The position numbers were made by a program, and so were the translations under genes. Source: Cellvibrionales bacterium UBA7375 (lineage in GTDB: Bacteria > Pseudomonadota > Gammaproteobacteria > Pseudomonadales > Porticoccaceae). Taken from it: a DNA stretch of 17,636 nucleotides. Under the pieces are notes generated by a model, which was given only the letters and a program-made list of their open reading frames with translations, did no database searches and was not told the DNA's origin. The first letter of the stretch is position 1; every line of letters starts with the position of its first letter. Location of the stretch: the NCBI GenBank assembly GCA_002469845.1, contig DKNZ01000057.1:1-17636 (forward strand), written 5' to 3'. Of the stretch, positions 7,398-13,912 are shown piece by piece.

Positions 7398-8834
7398 TTA
7401 CAAATATTGATCCACTTGGTTAATAAAAGGTGCTAGCTCAAAGCTAAACAGCTTTTTTATCCGCTCTAATTCTTCTTTATTATCAGCTTCAAAGCGCATA
7501 GTTAGGTTTGCTGAGGTGTTTGACGCTCTTATTAGACCCCAGCCAAGGGGGTATTCTACCCTGAGTCCGTCAATAGTGTTAATTATTCCATCCTTAAAGC
7601 TGCAATGAGAGGTTAATTTTTCCATTACAGCAAATTTTTCTGTTTCAGCCACTGGAATAAGTATTTCAGGAGTGTAGGCACTGGGTTTAAACTGGCCGAT
7701 CATGTTTTCTAGCGCTTGTTTTGGTGCTATATCAAGGTTGGCTAATATTTCAAGTAGTCGAACGCTGGCATACAGACCGTCATCAAAACCATGCCAACGA
7801 TCATTGAAAAAAATATGGCCACTAAATTCCCCTCCAACAAGGGCGCCTGTTTTTTGTACCCTGCTTCTAACATGTGAGTGGCCTGTTTTGCACATCACTG
7901 GATTACCCGATAGTTCCCTCACTAGCTGTTGCAGGCGAAAGCTACTTTTAACGTCAAATACGATATCCGTATTTGGATATCGCTTTAAAATATCACGGGC
8001 AAAAATCATCAGTAATTGATCTGGCCAAACTGTTGCGCCACTTCCGGAAATAACCACAAGGCGATCGCCATCACCATCAAATGCTAGGCCTAAATCTGCC
8101 TGATGAGATAAAACGGATGCTTTGAGCTGTTGTAAATTACTCTCATCGGATGGGTTAGGGTCATGATTGGGAAAGTTTCCATCAGGATCGCAAAATAAAG
8201 GTATTAAATTGTAACCTAACCGATTAAACAGGGTTTTAGCGATGGGCCCAACAATACTATTGGCGCAGTCAATAACAATTTTGAAATCTTTTTTAGGGCT
8301 ACAGTTATCAATTATTGCTTGAAGGTATTGAGAGCTTATATCTTGGGTGCGAATGTGCCCAGATTGGCAATGATTAGGCCTATCGGAAAGCATTAGATGC
8401 TTGATTTTTTGCAGCATCTCACCGGCCACTACTTGATTGCGCACAATGATTTTAAAGCCATTGTATTCCTTAGTATTATGACTTGCCGTCACCATAATTC
8501 CGCACTCTGCCTTGTTATCACAGTGAACGGCAAAATTAAGTGTGGGGGTACTTACAGTGCCAATGTCGATTACATTCATCCCATATTGAGTGAGGCCATT
8601 GCCAAGCGCTTTCGCCAAAGCTGGCGAACTCAGTCTGCCATCTCGGCCAAGATAAATGGTCGAATGACGTTGCTTCAAAAGCGTAATAGCTAGTGCTGCG
8701 CCCAGTTTAAAGGCAAAGTCGGGGGTGATCTGGGAATGGGCAAAGCCGCGAATATCATAGTTGCGAAACACTTCGTTAGGCAGCTCATTGGCTGTAAGTG
8801 AAGTGCTAGAATTTAATGTGGTGACATCATTCAC
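7398..8834 (-). CDS. algC: Phosphomannomutase/phosphoglucomutase (AlgC type)
   Basis: This 478-residue alpha-D-phosphohexomutase interconverts mannose- or glucose-6-phosphate and the 1-phosphates, supplying sugar nucleotides for polysaccharide and lipopolysaccharide. The phosphoserine loop TASHN places the catalytic serine at 118, the metal site DGDGD is at 253-257, and the sugar-binding GGEFSGH is at 334-340. A C-terminal RASNTSANLTMRFE segment forms the phosphate-binding domain. The arrangement argB-algC matches P. aeruginosa AlgC, which uses both mannose and glucose phosphates; dual specificity here is inferred from that. The start is GTG with only a weak upstream GAGAG; no ATG gives a complete N-terminus. 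Length is near the usual 463 and lacks the long membrane-anchored extension seen in some marine relatives. Confidence 0.93.
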   Translation of the reverse strand: MNDVTTLNSSTSLTANELPNEVFRNYDIRGFAHSQITPDFAFKLGAALAITLLKQRHSTIYLGRDGRLSSPALAKALGNGLTQYGMNVIDIGTVSTPTLNFAVHCDNKAECGIMVTASHNTKEYNGFKIIVRNQVVAGEMLQKIKHLMLSDRPNHCQSGHIRTQDISSQYLQAIIDNCSPKKDFKIVIDCANSIVGPIAKTLFNRLGYNLIPLFCDPDGNFPNHDPNPSDESNLQQLKASVLSHQADLGLAFDGDGDRLVVISGSGATVWPDQLLMIFARDILKRYPNTDIVFDVKSSFRLQQLVRELSGNPVMCKTGHSHVRSRVQKTGALVGGEFSGHIFFNDRWHGFDDGLYASVRLLEILANLDIAPKQALENMIGQFKPSAYTPEILIPVAETEKFAVMEKLTSHCSFKDGIINTIDGLRVEYPLGWGLIRASNTSANLTMRFEADNKEELERIKKLFSFELAPFINQVDQYL

Positions 8835-8862
8835 AATACTTTGCTCTCGATGCTCTTGTAAA

Positions 8863-10059
8863 TTAGTTATCGATTTTTTCAGCTATTAAGACAATTATTT
8901 CTCGAGCAAGTTGCGTCTTGCTTTTTTTGCTAAGGGATTGACAGCTGTTAGCATCAATCCACAGGGCTTCATTATTATCCGAATTAAAGCCAATATCGTC
9001 GCGAGATACATCATTGGCTATAATCGCATCTAAATTTTTTCTGTTTAACTTGTCGCGAGCGTGACTTTCTATGTTTTCGGTTTCTGCGGCAAACCCTAAA
9101 ACAAACATTTTTGGGTTATTTTCTGACAATATAGCTACAATATCGGGTGTTTTCGACAAATTTAGAGACATTTTATCAGATTTTTTCTTTATTTTTTGAC
9201 TGGATGCTTCAGTCACTTGATAGTCGGCGACGGCCGCAGATGAGATAAAAATATCCGCTTCTTTGACAGCTTCAGTCGCAGCCTCTAGCATTTCGCTGGC
9301 AGAAACTACAGGTATTAGTTGGCAGCGATCTGGGCTATCAAGTGAAACAGGTCCTGAGATAAGAGTGACGGCAGCGCCGGCATCAATCATGCCACTTGCC
9401 AGTGCGAAGCCCATTTTACCTGAGCTGTGATTACTGATATAGCGAACGGGGTCAATAGCCTCCCTGGTGGGGCCAGCGGTAATCACAACCCGTTTTCCAG
9501 ACAAAATACCAGAGTCAAAAATACCACAAAGTTGGTCGACAATGGCTTCTGGCTGTTGCAGTCTACCCGGACCTGTATCGCCGCAGGCTTGGATGCCATC
9601 ATCAGGTTCAAAGATGGTGATATTTCTCTGCTTTAAGCGCTCAATATTGTCCAAAGAGACCGGCTGTGACCACATCGCTTGATTCATGGCGGGAGCAACA
9701 ACAATACTGCCTGAGGACGCTAAGCAAACAGTCGTTAAAAGGTCATTGGCAACCCCTTGGCTTAATACAGCGATAAAATTAGCTGTGGCCGGAGCAATTA
9801 ATACAATATCCGCCCAGCGTGCGAGCTCAATATGACCCATCGCCGCCTCCGCTTTTGGGTCGAGCAGATCGGTGTGAACAGGCTTTCCGGTCAGGGCTTG
9901 AAGTGTGAGTGGGCGGATAAATTCTTGAGCAGAATCAGTCATTATGACTCGCACTTCAGCACCTTCATCTTGTAAGCGACGAGCAATTTCAGCACTTTTA
10001 TAAGCGGCAATACCACCTGTAATGCCAAGAATGATGCGTTTTTGTGACAGACTACTCAT
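8863..10059 (-). CDS. coaBC: Bifunctional phosphopantothenoylcysteine decarboxylase/synthetase
   Basis: The 398-residue protein carries two successive coenzyme A steps. The N-terminal CoaC flavoprotein domain (about 1-180) decarboxylates phosphopantothenoylcysteine; H76 in MGHIELARWAD, PAMNQAMW (123-130) and C159 in ACGDTGPGRL are its expected active-site pieces. The C-terminal CoaB domain (about 188-398) joins cysteine to phosphopantothenate using CTP; AGPTREAIDPVR, SNHSSGKMG (209-217) and AAVADY (275-280) followed by a lysine-rich stretch are present. GGA stands six bases before the ATG. It leads the minus-strand cluster, 28 bases upstream of algC. In E. coli and Pseudomonas dut lies beside coaBC; here it does not. 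Confidence 0.97.
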   Translation of the reverse strand: MSSLSQKRIILGITGGIAAYKSAEIARRLQDEGAEVRVIMTDSAQEFIRPLTLQALTGKPVHTDLLDPKAEAAMGHIELARWADIVLIAPATANFIAVLSQGVANDLLTTVCLASSGSIVVAPAMNQAMWSQPVSLDNIERLKQRNITIFEPDDGIQACGDTGPGRLQQPEAIVDQLCGIFDSGILSGKRVVITAGPTREAIDPVRYISNHSSGKMGFALASGMIDAGAAVTLISGPVSLDSPDRCQLIPVVSASEMLEAATEAVKEADIFISSAAVADYQVTEASSQKIKKKSDKMSLNLSKTPDIVAILSENNPKMFVLGFAAETENIESHARDKLNRKNLDAIIANDVSRDDIGFNSDNNEALWIDANSCQSLSKKSKTQLAREIIVLIAEKIDN

Positions 10060-10068
10060 TAATTTTCC

Positions 10069-10102
10069 GATAACACTTTAATAAGGGGCTAAGATAACAC
10101 TT
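10069..10102. repeat. 10-bp direct repeat in the coaBC/radC spacer
   Basis: GATAACACTT occurs at 10069-10078 and again at 10093-10102, in the same orientation with a 24-base period, within the 80-base region between the divergent coaBC start and radC remnant. The copies flank AT-rich sequence ahead of coaBC and could be an operator pair for coaBC. I do not recognise the motif. Confidence 0.45.
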
Positions 10103-10139
10103 CAGAAGGGAATTCTGTAGTGATAAATAAGGACTAGTT

Positions 10140-10439
10140 ATGTCGATAAGACAATGGCCATTGGATGACCGACCCAGAGAGAAATTATTAGCAAAAGGGG
10201 CCTAAAGCGTTAACCGATGCTGAATTACTAGCCATTTTTCTTCGTGTTGGGCGCAAAAGTGTCAATGCTAAACAAATGGCTCAAGAGTTAATTGATTACT
10301 TTGGCGGCTTAGGACCCCTATTAAAAGCTGACCAAAAAAGTATTTTGCGCGGCTAAAGGTTTAGGTCAGGCTAAATTTTGTCAAATTGCCAACAATAGAA
10401 AAAAAACCATCAGATTAGTGGGTAATTATCGGTTTTTGT
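10140..10439 (+). pseudogene. radC: radC remnant: N-terminal part only, two frameshifts
   Basis: An ATG with a good AAGGA site opens MSIRQWPLDDRPREKLLAKGA, a clear RadC start, then hits TAA at 10203. Dropping one T there restores the frame: LTDAELLAIFLR, then AQELIDYFGGLGPLLKADQ, to a TAA at 10354. Dropping one G near 10350 restores AKGLGQAKFCQI. Together these cover about the first 85 residues, the helix-hairpin-helix portion. The JAB/MPN metalloprotease-like domain with its HNHPSG motif is absent; only about 60 bases remain before the rpmB promoter. The last codons (VGNYRFLFASG, stop) faintly resemble the RadC C-terminus, suggesting an internal deletion. The place beside coaBC and rpmBG is the normal radC site. 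Two shifts might be read errors, but the missing domain is not. RadC's role in repair is itself uncertain. Confidence 0.88.
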
Positions 10440-10468
10440 TTGCTTCAGGGTAGGGTTTCTGGTATAAA
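10440..10468 (+). promoter_or_regulatory. Promoter for rpmB-rpmG
   Basis: TATAAA at 10463-10468 is preceded by TGG, an extended -10 element, and by TTGCTT (10440-10445) exactly 17 bases upstream. This is the best sigma-70 type promoter in the window. Transcription would start near 10475, leaving a leader of about 100 bases before rpmB. It begins right where the radC remnant ends. Confidence 0.65.
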
Positions 10469-10483
10469 ACGCGCCTCCTTGAA

Positions 10484-10508
10484 AGACGACTTTGTACAAA
10501 GGTTGTCT
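10484..10508 (+). promoter_or_regulatory. Hairpin in the rpmBG leader
   Basis: AGACGACTTT pairs with AAAGGTTGTCT around a GTAC loop, with one G-U pair and one bulged G. The centre CTTTGTACAAAG is a perfect palindrome. A smaller hairpin (TGGG/CCCA, 10532-10545) follows. No T tract follows either one, so they are not terminators. A role in feedback by L28 or in mRNA stability is possible, by analogy with other ribosomal protein leaders. Confidence 0.5.
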
Positions 10509-10576
10509 GGGAAACAAAATTCAGTAGCCGATGGGTCAATGCCCAGAGCACAAATTGTAAATAAGAGGCAGCAATA

Positions 10577-10813
10577 ATGTCTAGAGTATGTCAGGTCACG
10601 GGTAAGCGCCCAATGGCTGGAAACAATGTATCTCATGCGAAGAATAGAACTCGTCGTCGCTTTGAGCCTAATCTCCATACACACCGTTTTTGGATTGAGT
10701 CTGAAAAACGCTTTGTTAAATTACGCGTTTCTACCAAAGGAATGCGAATTATTGATAAAAATGGTATTGAAAACGTTCTCGCTAGCCTTCGTGCAAACGG
10801 CGAGAAAATTTAG
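10577..10813 (+). CDS. rpmB: Large ribosomal subunit protein bL28
   Basis: The 78-residue protein matches E. coli L28 in length and nearly throughout: MSRVCQVTGKRP, then RRRFEPNLHTHRFW, ESEKRFVKLRVSTKGMR and a closing RANGEKI. It is a structural component of the 50S subunit. AGAGG lies seven bases before the ATG. It is followed after 11 bases by rpmG, the standard rpmBG pair next to coaBC and radC. Confidence 0.99.
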   Translation: MSRVCQVTGKRPMAGNNVSHAKNRTRRRFEPNLHTHRFWIESEKRFVKLRVSTKGMRIIDKNGIENVLASLRANGEKI

Positions 10814-10824
10814 AGGATTAAAAA

Positions 10825-10992
10825 ATGGCTAAGTCAGCTCGAGAGAAAATTCGATTAGTTTCTAGCGCCGGAACAGGGCACTTCTATACAACAGACAAAA
10901 ACAAGCGCAACACGCCTGATAAGATGGAAATCAAAAAATACGATCCTACCATCCGCAAGCACGTTATCTACAAAGAAGCTAAAATTAAGTAG
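10825..10992 (+). CDS. rpmG: Large ribosomal subunit protein bL33
   Basis: This 55-residue protein reads MAKSAREKIRLVSSAG and ends RKHVIYKEAKIK, as L33 of gammaproteobacteria does. It has no cysteines, so it is the zinc-independent type, not the CxxC paralogue used under different zinc supply. GAGG stands seven bases before the ATG. It is cotranscribed with rpmB and ends about 55 bases before a shared terminator hairpin. Confidence 0.98.
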   Translation: MAKSAREKIRLVSSAGTGHFYTTDKNKRNTPDKMEIKKYDPTIRKHVIYKEAKIK

Positions 10993-11047
10993 CAATAATC
11001 TAACATCGAGATTTCTTGCTCGATACTTAATTATTTCCTATAAAATA

Positions 11048-11075
11048 AAGGCCCTGACATAAATGCCAGGGCCTT
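11048..11075. terminator. Bidirectional terminator between rpmG and the cold-shock gene
   Basis: AAGGCCCTG and CAGGGCCTT form a nine-pair stem around a ten-base loop. On the minus strand the stem runs into TTTATTTTATA, a fair T tract, so it should stop the cold-shock transcript. On the plus strand the following TTACAAG is poor, so termination of rpmBG there is likely weaker. Confidence 0.75.
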
Positions 11076-11087
11076 ACAAGAACTTTT

Positions 11088-11106
11088 GTCACTGCCTAGG
11101 GCAGTC
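11088..11106. other. Small hairpin just after the cold-shock stop codon
   Basis: ACTGCC and GGCAGT pair around a CTA loop, eight or so bases after the cold-shock stop codon and before the main terminator. On the minus strand it is followed by GACAAAAG rather than a T tract. It may protect the mRNA 3' end or assist termination. Confidence 0.35.
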
Positions 11107-11114
11107 AAATAACC

Positions 11115-11327
11115 CTAGTCGGCTACTACATTCTCAGCTTGAAGGCCCTTTTGGCTTTCAGCAACTTCCATAGTTACAGCTTGACCCTCTTTTAAAGACT
11201 TAAAGCCTTCAGCTTGAATGGCACTGTGATGAACAAATACATCGCTACCGCCTTCCTGCTCAATAAAACCAAAACCTTTACTATCATTAAACCACTTTAC
11301 AGTGCCAGCAACTCTTTCGCCTGACAT
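11115..11327 (-). CDS. Cold-shock domain protein (CspA family)
   Basis: A 70-residue single cold-shock domain, binding single-stranded RNA or DNA as an RNA chaperone or antiterminator. It opens GTVKWFNDSKGFGFI with the RNP1 motif KGFGFI at 17-22 and RNP2 as VFVHHSA at 30-36, and ends QAENVVAD. The open frame runs 16 codons further upstream, but the family start is the ATG used here, with GAGG six bases before it; the upstream part is leader containing two hairpins. Which paralogue it is (CspA, CspD, CapB) cannot be settled, and cold induction is not shown by the sequence. It converges on rpmG and is divergent from the DUF1653 gene. Confidence 0.95.
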   Translation of the reverse strand: MSGERVAGTVKWFNDSKGFGFIEQEGGSDVFVHHSAIQAEGFKSLKEGQAVTMEVAESQKGLQAENVVAD

Positions 11328-11352
11328 AACAACCTCACTTAAATACAACAAC

Positions 11353-11393
11353 GCCCAAAATGGGCACTTAAACACCAGCCTCTAATTAGGCTG
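11353..11393 (-). promoter_or_regulatory. Double hairpin in the cold-shock gene leader
   Basis: Read on the minus strand, CAGCCT-AATTAG-AGGCTG (11376-11393) is followed by GCCCA-TTT-TGGGC (11353-11365), 26 bases before the start codon. Both stems are perfect. They sit where the temperature-responsive leader of cspA-type genes would be, but I do not see the E. coli cold-box sequence. Confidence 0.5.
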
Positions 11394-11731
11394 AATTAAC
11401 ACTTTAACCAAAAAAACATTTAAGACTAAAGATCCCCACTGAAAAAATAAGCCTTAAAGGCAAAATATAATATTTCAGGATTACGCAGTGTATTATTTTT
11501 TTATTGATTTGGCTAATTTTCAGCGAATTTTAGTTGAAATTAATTAGATTTTTATGTGTTTTATGAGTTTATAGTCTGTAGATACTGATTATTTAACCTA
11601 AAAATTGGATTTTAAAATTAGCAAAAATTTCTCATATAAGGCTGTGTTAACATTAAAAGATACAAGATTTAGTCATACATTAAATCTTTAAAAAGGATTT
11701 GATACGTACTTCTTGGAGGACATTAGGTGAA
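11394..11731. other. AT-rich divergent spacer with no gene seen
   Basis: This stretch, up to the DUF1653 start, is strongly AT-rich with many A and T runs. I see no coding frame, RNA gene or repeat. It must hold the outer leader and promoter of the cold-shock gene and the promoter of the DUF1653-arfB-srkA run; several TATAAT-like words occur but none pairs with a convincing -35. AT-rich bent DNA may itself matter for expression or H-NS-like binding. Confidence 0.5.
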
Positions 11732-11956
11732 ATGGTGAGCATAATTCAAGGCATATATAAACATTATAAGGGCAACAATTATCAAGTTTATGGTGTAGCT
11801 AAGCACAGTGAGGGCGAGCCGGATATGGTTGTTTACCGCCCACTTTACGGCGATCGCCAACTATGGGTACGGCCTCTGGATATGTTTCTGGAAACGGTTG
11901 AGGTCAATGGGCAAAAGCGACCTCGTTTTGAATTTTTAGAGCAGGGTAATGAATGA
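11732..11956 (+). CDS. DUF1653 domain protein
   Basis: A 74-residue protein that is almost wholly one DUF1653 domain: GIYKHYKG (7-14), AKHSEGE (23-29), VVYRPLYGD (33-41), LWVRPLDMF (44-52) and PRFEFL (64-69). No function is established that I know of, and no catalytic residues are obvious; it has no signal or membrane segment, so it is probably cytoplasmic. The open frame extends 11 codons further to a TTG, but GGAGG lies downstream of that TTG and 12 bases before this ATG, and the extension has no family resemblance. A GTG one codon later is another possible start. Its stop overlaps the arfB start as ATGA, so the two are translationally coupled. Confidence 0.85.
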   Translation: MVSIIQGIYKHYKGNNYQVYGVAKHSEGEPDMVVYRPLYGDRQLWVRPLDMFLETVEVNGQKRPRFEFLEQGNE

Positions 11957-12369
11957 TTTTTATTACACATTCTATTTCAATCCCTTTAGAAGAGATTGAA
12001 TTAACTGCTATTAGAGCTAGTGGTCCTGGTGGGCAAAATGTGAATAAGGTCTCATCTGCGGTTCATTTGCGCTTTAATATTTACCAATCTTCATTGCCTG
12101 AGTTTTTTCAGCAACGATTAATGGCCTTACGTGATCAGCGGATTACGAAAGAGGGGGTTATTATTCTTAAAGCTCAGCAGTATCGTAGTTGGGAGAAAAA
12201 TCGCGCTGAAGCCATTCAGCGATTAAAGTTGTTATTGCAGTCTGTGGCAACAATGCCAAAGGCTAGAAAGGCGACTAGGCCAACCAGAAGCTCACAAAGA
12301 AAGCGCTTAGATAAAAAAGCTCAGCACGGTCAAAAAAAAGCGATGCGCTCTAAGCGCATATTCGATTAA
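11953..12369 (+). CDS. arfB: Peptidyl-tRNA hydrolase ArfB (ribosome rescue)
   Basis: ArfB (YaeJ) enters the empty mRNA channel of stalled ribosomes and hydrolyses the peptidyl-tRNA. At 138 residues it has the release-factor catalytic segment RASGPGGQNVNKVSSAVHLRF with GGQ at 26-28, and a strongly basic tail from about residue 100 (KARKATRPTRSSQRKR, ending KKAMRSKRIFD) that inserts in the channel. It lacks the codon-recognition domains of RF1/RF2, so it is not a broken release factor. The start overlaps the DUF1653 stop by four bases; srkA follows after 17 bases. As tmRNA is the main rescue route in most bacteria, ArfB is usually a backup. Confidence 0.95.
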   Translation: MIFITHSISIPLEEIELTAIRASGPGGQNVNKVSSAVHLRFNIYQSSLPEFFQQRLMALRDQRITKEGVIILKAQQYRSWEKNRAEAIQRLKLLLQSVATMPKARKATRPTRSSQRKRLDKKAQHGQKKAMRSKRIFD

Positions 12370-12386
12370 AAGGTGTCAATAATTAA

Positions 12387-13379
12387 ATGACAGATTCTAA
12401 AACCCATGCATTTGAGCTATTAGCGCCGGATATGATTATGGATGCGGTAGAGAGCTGTGGTTATATAAGTGATGGTCGATTATTGGCACTAAATAGCTAT
12501 GAGAATCGTGTTTATCAGGTAGGGATAGAGGATGCGCAGCCACTGATTGCCAAATTTTATAGGCCTAACCGCTGGACTGTTGAACAGATACATGAGGAGC
12601 ATCAACTTTGTTTTGAGCTAAAAGAGCAGGAGCTGCCGGTTGTTTGCCCCTTGATAAACAATACTGGCAATTCTCTTCATCACCATTGTGAATTCAAGTT
12701 TTCGCTTTATCCTCGACGCGGCGGTTATGCGCCTGAGCTGGATAATCTGGATAACCTTTTTATTCTTGGTCGTCTTTTAGGACGCTTTCATGCAGTGGGT
12801 GCGGTGGTTGATTTTAAATCGCGGCCAAAATTAGATATTCAAACATTTGGCTGGGAAGCATACGATTATGTCAGTGAGCACTTTATTCCATCTGAATTGA
12901 GTCCTGCATACGATAGCTTGTTACCGGATATTTTAAATAAGTGTCAAACTATTTTAGATGATTTTGGAGATATTAATTACATAAGAGTTCATGGCGACTG
13001 CCATTCGGGTAATATACTTTGGCGTGATGATAATCCCCATTTTGTTGATTTTGATGACGCGCGAATGGCCCCGGCAGTGCAAGATTTATGGATGCTCTTG
13101 TCCGGCGATCGGAATGAGCAAAAAGCTCAAATAGCTGAGTTGGTTGAGGGTTATAACGAGTTTTATCATTTTGATCCTAAAGAGCTGGTATTAATTGAGG
13201 TCTTACGTACATTGCGTATTATTCATCACAGTGCTTGGATTGCGCGCAGATGGAGTGATCCTGCTTTCCCGAGAGCCTTTCCCTGGTTTGATTCGGCGCG
13301 TTATTGGAGTGATCAGATACTGACGTTGCGAGAACAATTTTCGGCGCTTGATGAACCTCCACTGGAAATTATGCCGTAA
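12387..13379 (+). CDS. srkA: Stress response kinase SrkA (YihE)
   Basis: This 330-residue protein matches E. coli SrkA (328), a Ser/Thr protein kinase with an aminoglycoside-phosphotransferase-like fold that protects against stress-induced death. LNSYENRVYQ (36-44), the probable ATP lysine K56 in IAKFYRPNRW, the catalytic loop VHGDCHSGNILWRD (201-214) and the metal-binding FVDFDDAR (219-226) are intact. The C-terminal SAWIARRWSDPAFPRAFPWF also fits. In E. coli it is linked to MazEF-dependent death and, next to dsbA, to the Cpx response; here its neighbour is ArfB. AGGTG stands about 11 bases before the ATG. No terminator is visible in the 132 bases after it. Confidence 0.95.
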   Translation: MTDSKTHAFELLAPDMIMDAVESCGYISDGRLLALNSYENRVYQVGIEDAQPLIAKFYRPNRWTVEQIHEEHQLCFELKEQELPVVCPLINNTGNSLHHHCEFKFSLYPRRGGYAPELDNLDNLFILGRLLGRFHAVGAVVDFKSRPKLDIQTFGWEAYDYVSEHFIPSELSPAYDSLLPDILNKCQTILDDFGDINYIRVHGDCHSGNILWRDDNPHFVDFDDARMAPAVQDLWMLLSGDRNEQKAQIAELVEGYNEFYHFDPKELVLIEVLRTLRIIHHSAWIARRWSDPAFPRAFPWFDSARYWSDQILTLREQFSALDEPPLEIMP

Positions 13380-13434
13380 ATTGTCTAGTTTTCTATACAT
13401 AAGTGAAGACATTTAATGCTGAATCAAAATAACG

Positions 13435-13463
13435 TTAACTTTATTAAAATTGAACAGTAAAAT
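13435..13463 (+). promoter_or_regulatory. Candidate promoter for gcvH
   Basis: TTAACT (13435-13440) and TAAAAT (13458-13463) are spaced 17 bases apart, matching four and five of six consensus positions. The start would be near 13470, giving a leader of about 40 bases. No glycine riboswitch can fit in that leader. Confidence 0.4.
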
Positions 13464-13511
13464 AGACGATTACTGGCAATAAATTTTCAAGTCTTAATAT
13501 AGAGGTGAAGT

Positions 13512-13901
13512 GTGAGTGAATTCCCCGCAGAGTTAAAATATGCAAATAGCCATGAATGGGCAAGATTAGAGAGTGATGGGATCGTTGTTGTTGGGATAAC
13601 CGATCATGCTCAAGATGCCCTAGGTGATATAGTTTTTATTGAGCTTCCAGAGTCGGGAGCTGATGTTGATGCAGGCGCTGAAATAGCTGTAGTCGAGTCG
13701 GTTAAAGCGGCTTCAGATATATATTCTCCAGTATCTGGAGAGGTTGTTGAGGTTAATTCAGCGCTTGAGGATGAGCCAGAATTGGTTAATGGCAGTCCCT
13801 ACGAAGATGGGTGGCTATTTACAGTCAGGGTTAATTCAAGTGATGATTTTAGTAATTTGCTTGATGCCGAGGGCTACCAGGCGTTAGTTGAAGACGAATA
13901 A
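13512..13901 (+). CDS. gcvH: Glycine cleavage system H protein
   Basis: GcvH carries the lipoyl arm that shuttles the aminomethyl group between the P, T and L proteins of the glycine cleavage system. At 129 residues it equals E. coli GcvH. The lipoyl-lysine is K65 in VESVKAASDIYSPVSGE, and HEWARLE and GITDHAQDALGDIVF precede it as usual; the end is ALVEDE. The start is GTG with GAGG six bases upstream. gcvT and gcvP are not beside it, so it stands alone here, with only 11 bases to the convergent HAD gene. Free-standing GcvH can also act in lipoate relay in some bacteria, but nothing here shows that. Confidence 0.97.
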   Translation: MSEFPAELKYANSHEWARLESDGIVVVGITDHAQDALGDIVFIELPESGADVDAGAEIAVVESVKAASDIYSPVSGEVVEVNSALEDEPELVNGSPYEDGWLFTVRVNSSDDFSNLLDAEGYQALVEDE

Positions 13902-13912
13902 CTGCCTTTGCT

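Noticed and set aside
10485..10508. TTTGTACAAA core like a phage lambda/Gateway att site
   Set aside because: It is the centre of a short palindrome in the rpmB leader; there is no integrase, flanking arm sites or duplicated target, so the match is chance.
10445..10684. 79-codon minus-strand open frame over the rpmB promoter and start
   Set aside because: It overlaps the clear rpmB gene and its promoter, and its translation resembles no known family.
11699..11731. Upstream TTG extension of the DUF1653 gene by 11 codons
   Set aside because: No family similarity in the extension, and the GGAGG ribosome site lies inside it, ahead of the ATG at 11732.
13380..13511. Glycine riboswitch upstream of gcvH
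   Set aside because: The region is AT-rich, short, and lacks recognisable paired helices or conserved purine core of that riboswitch.
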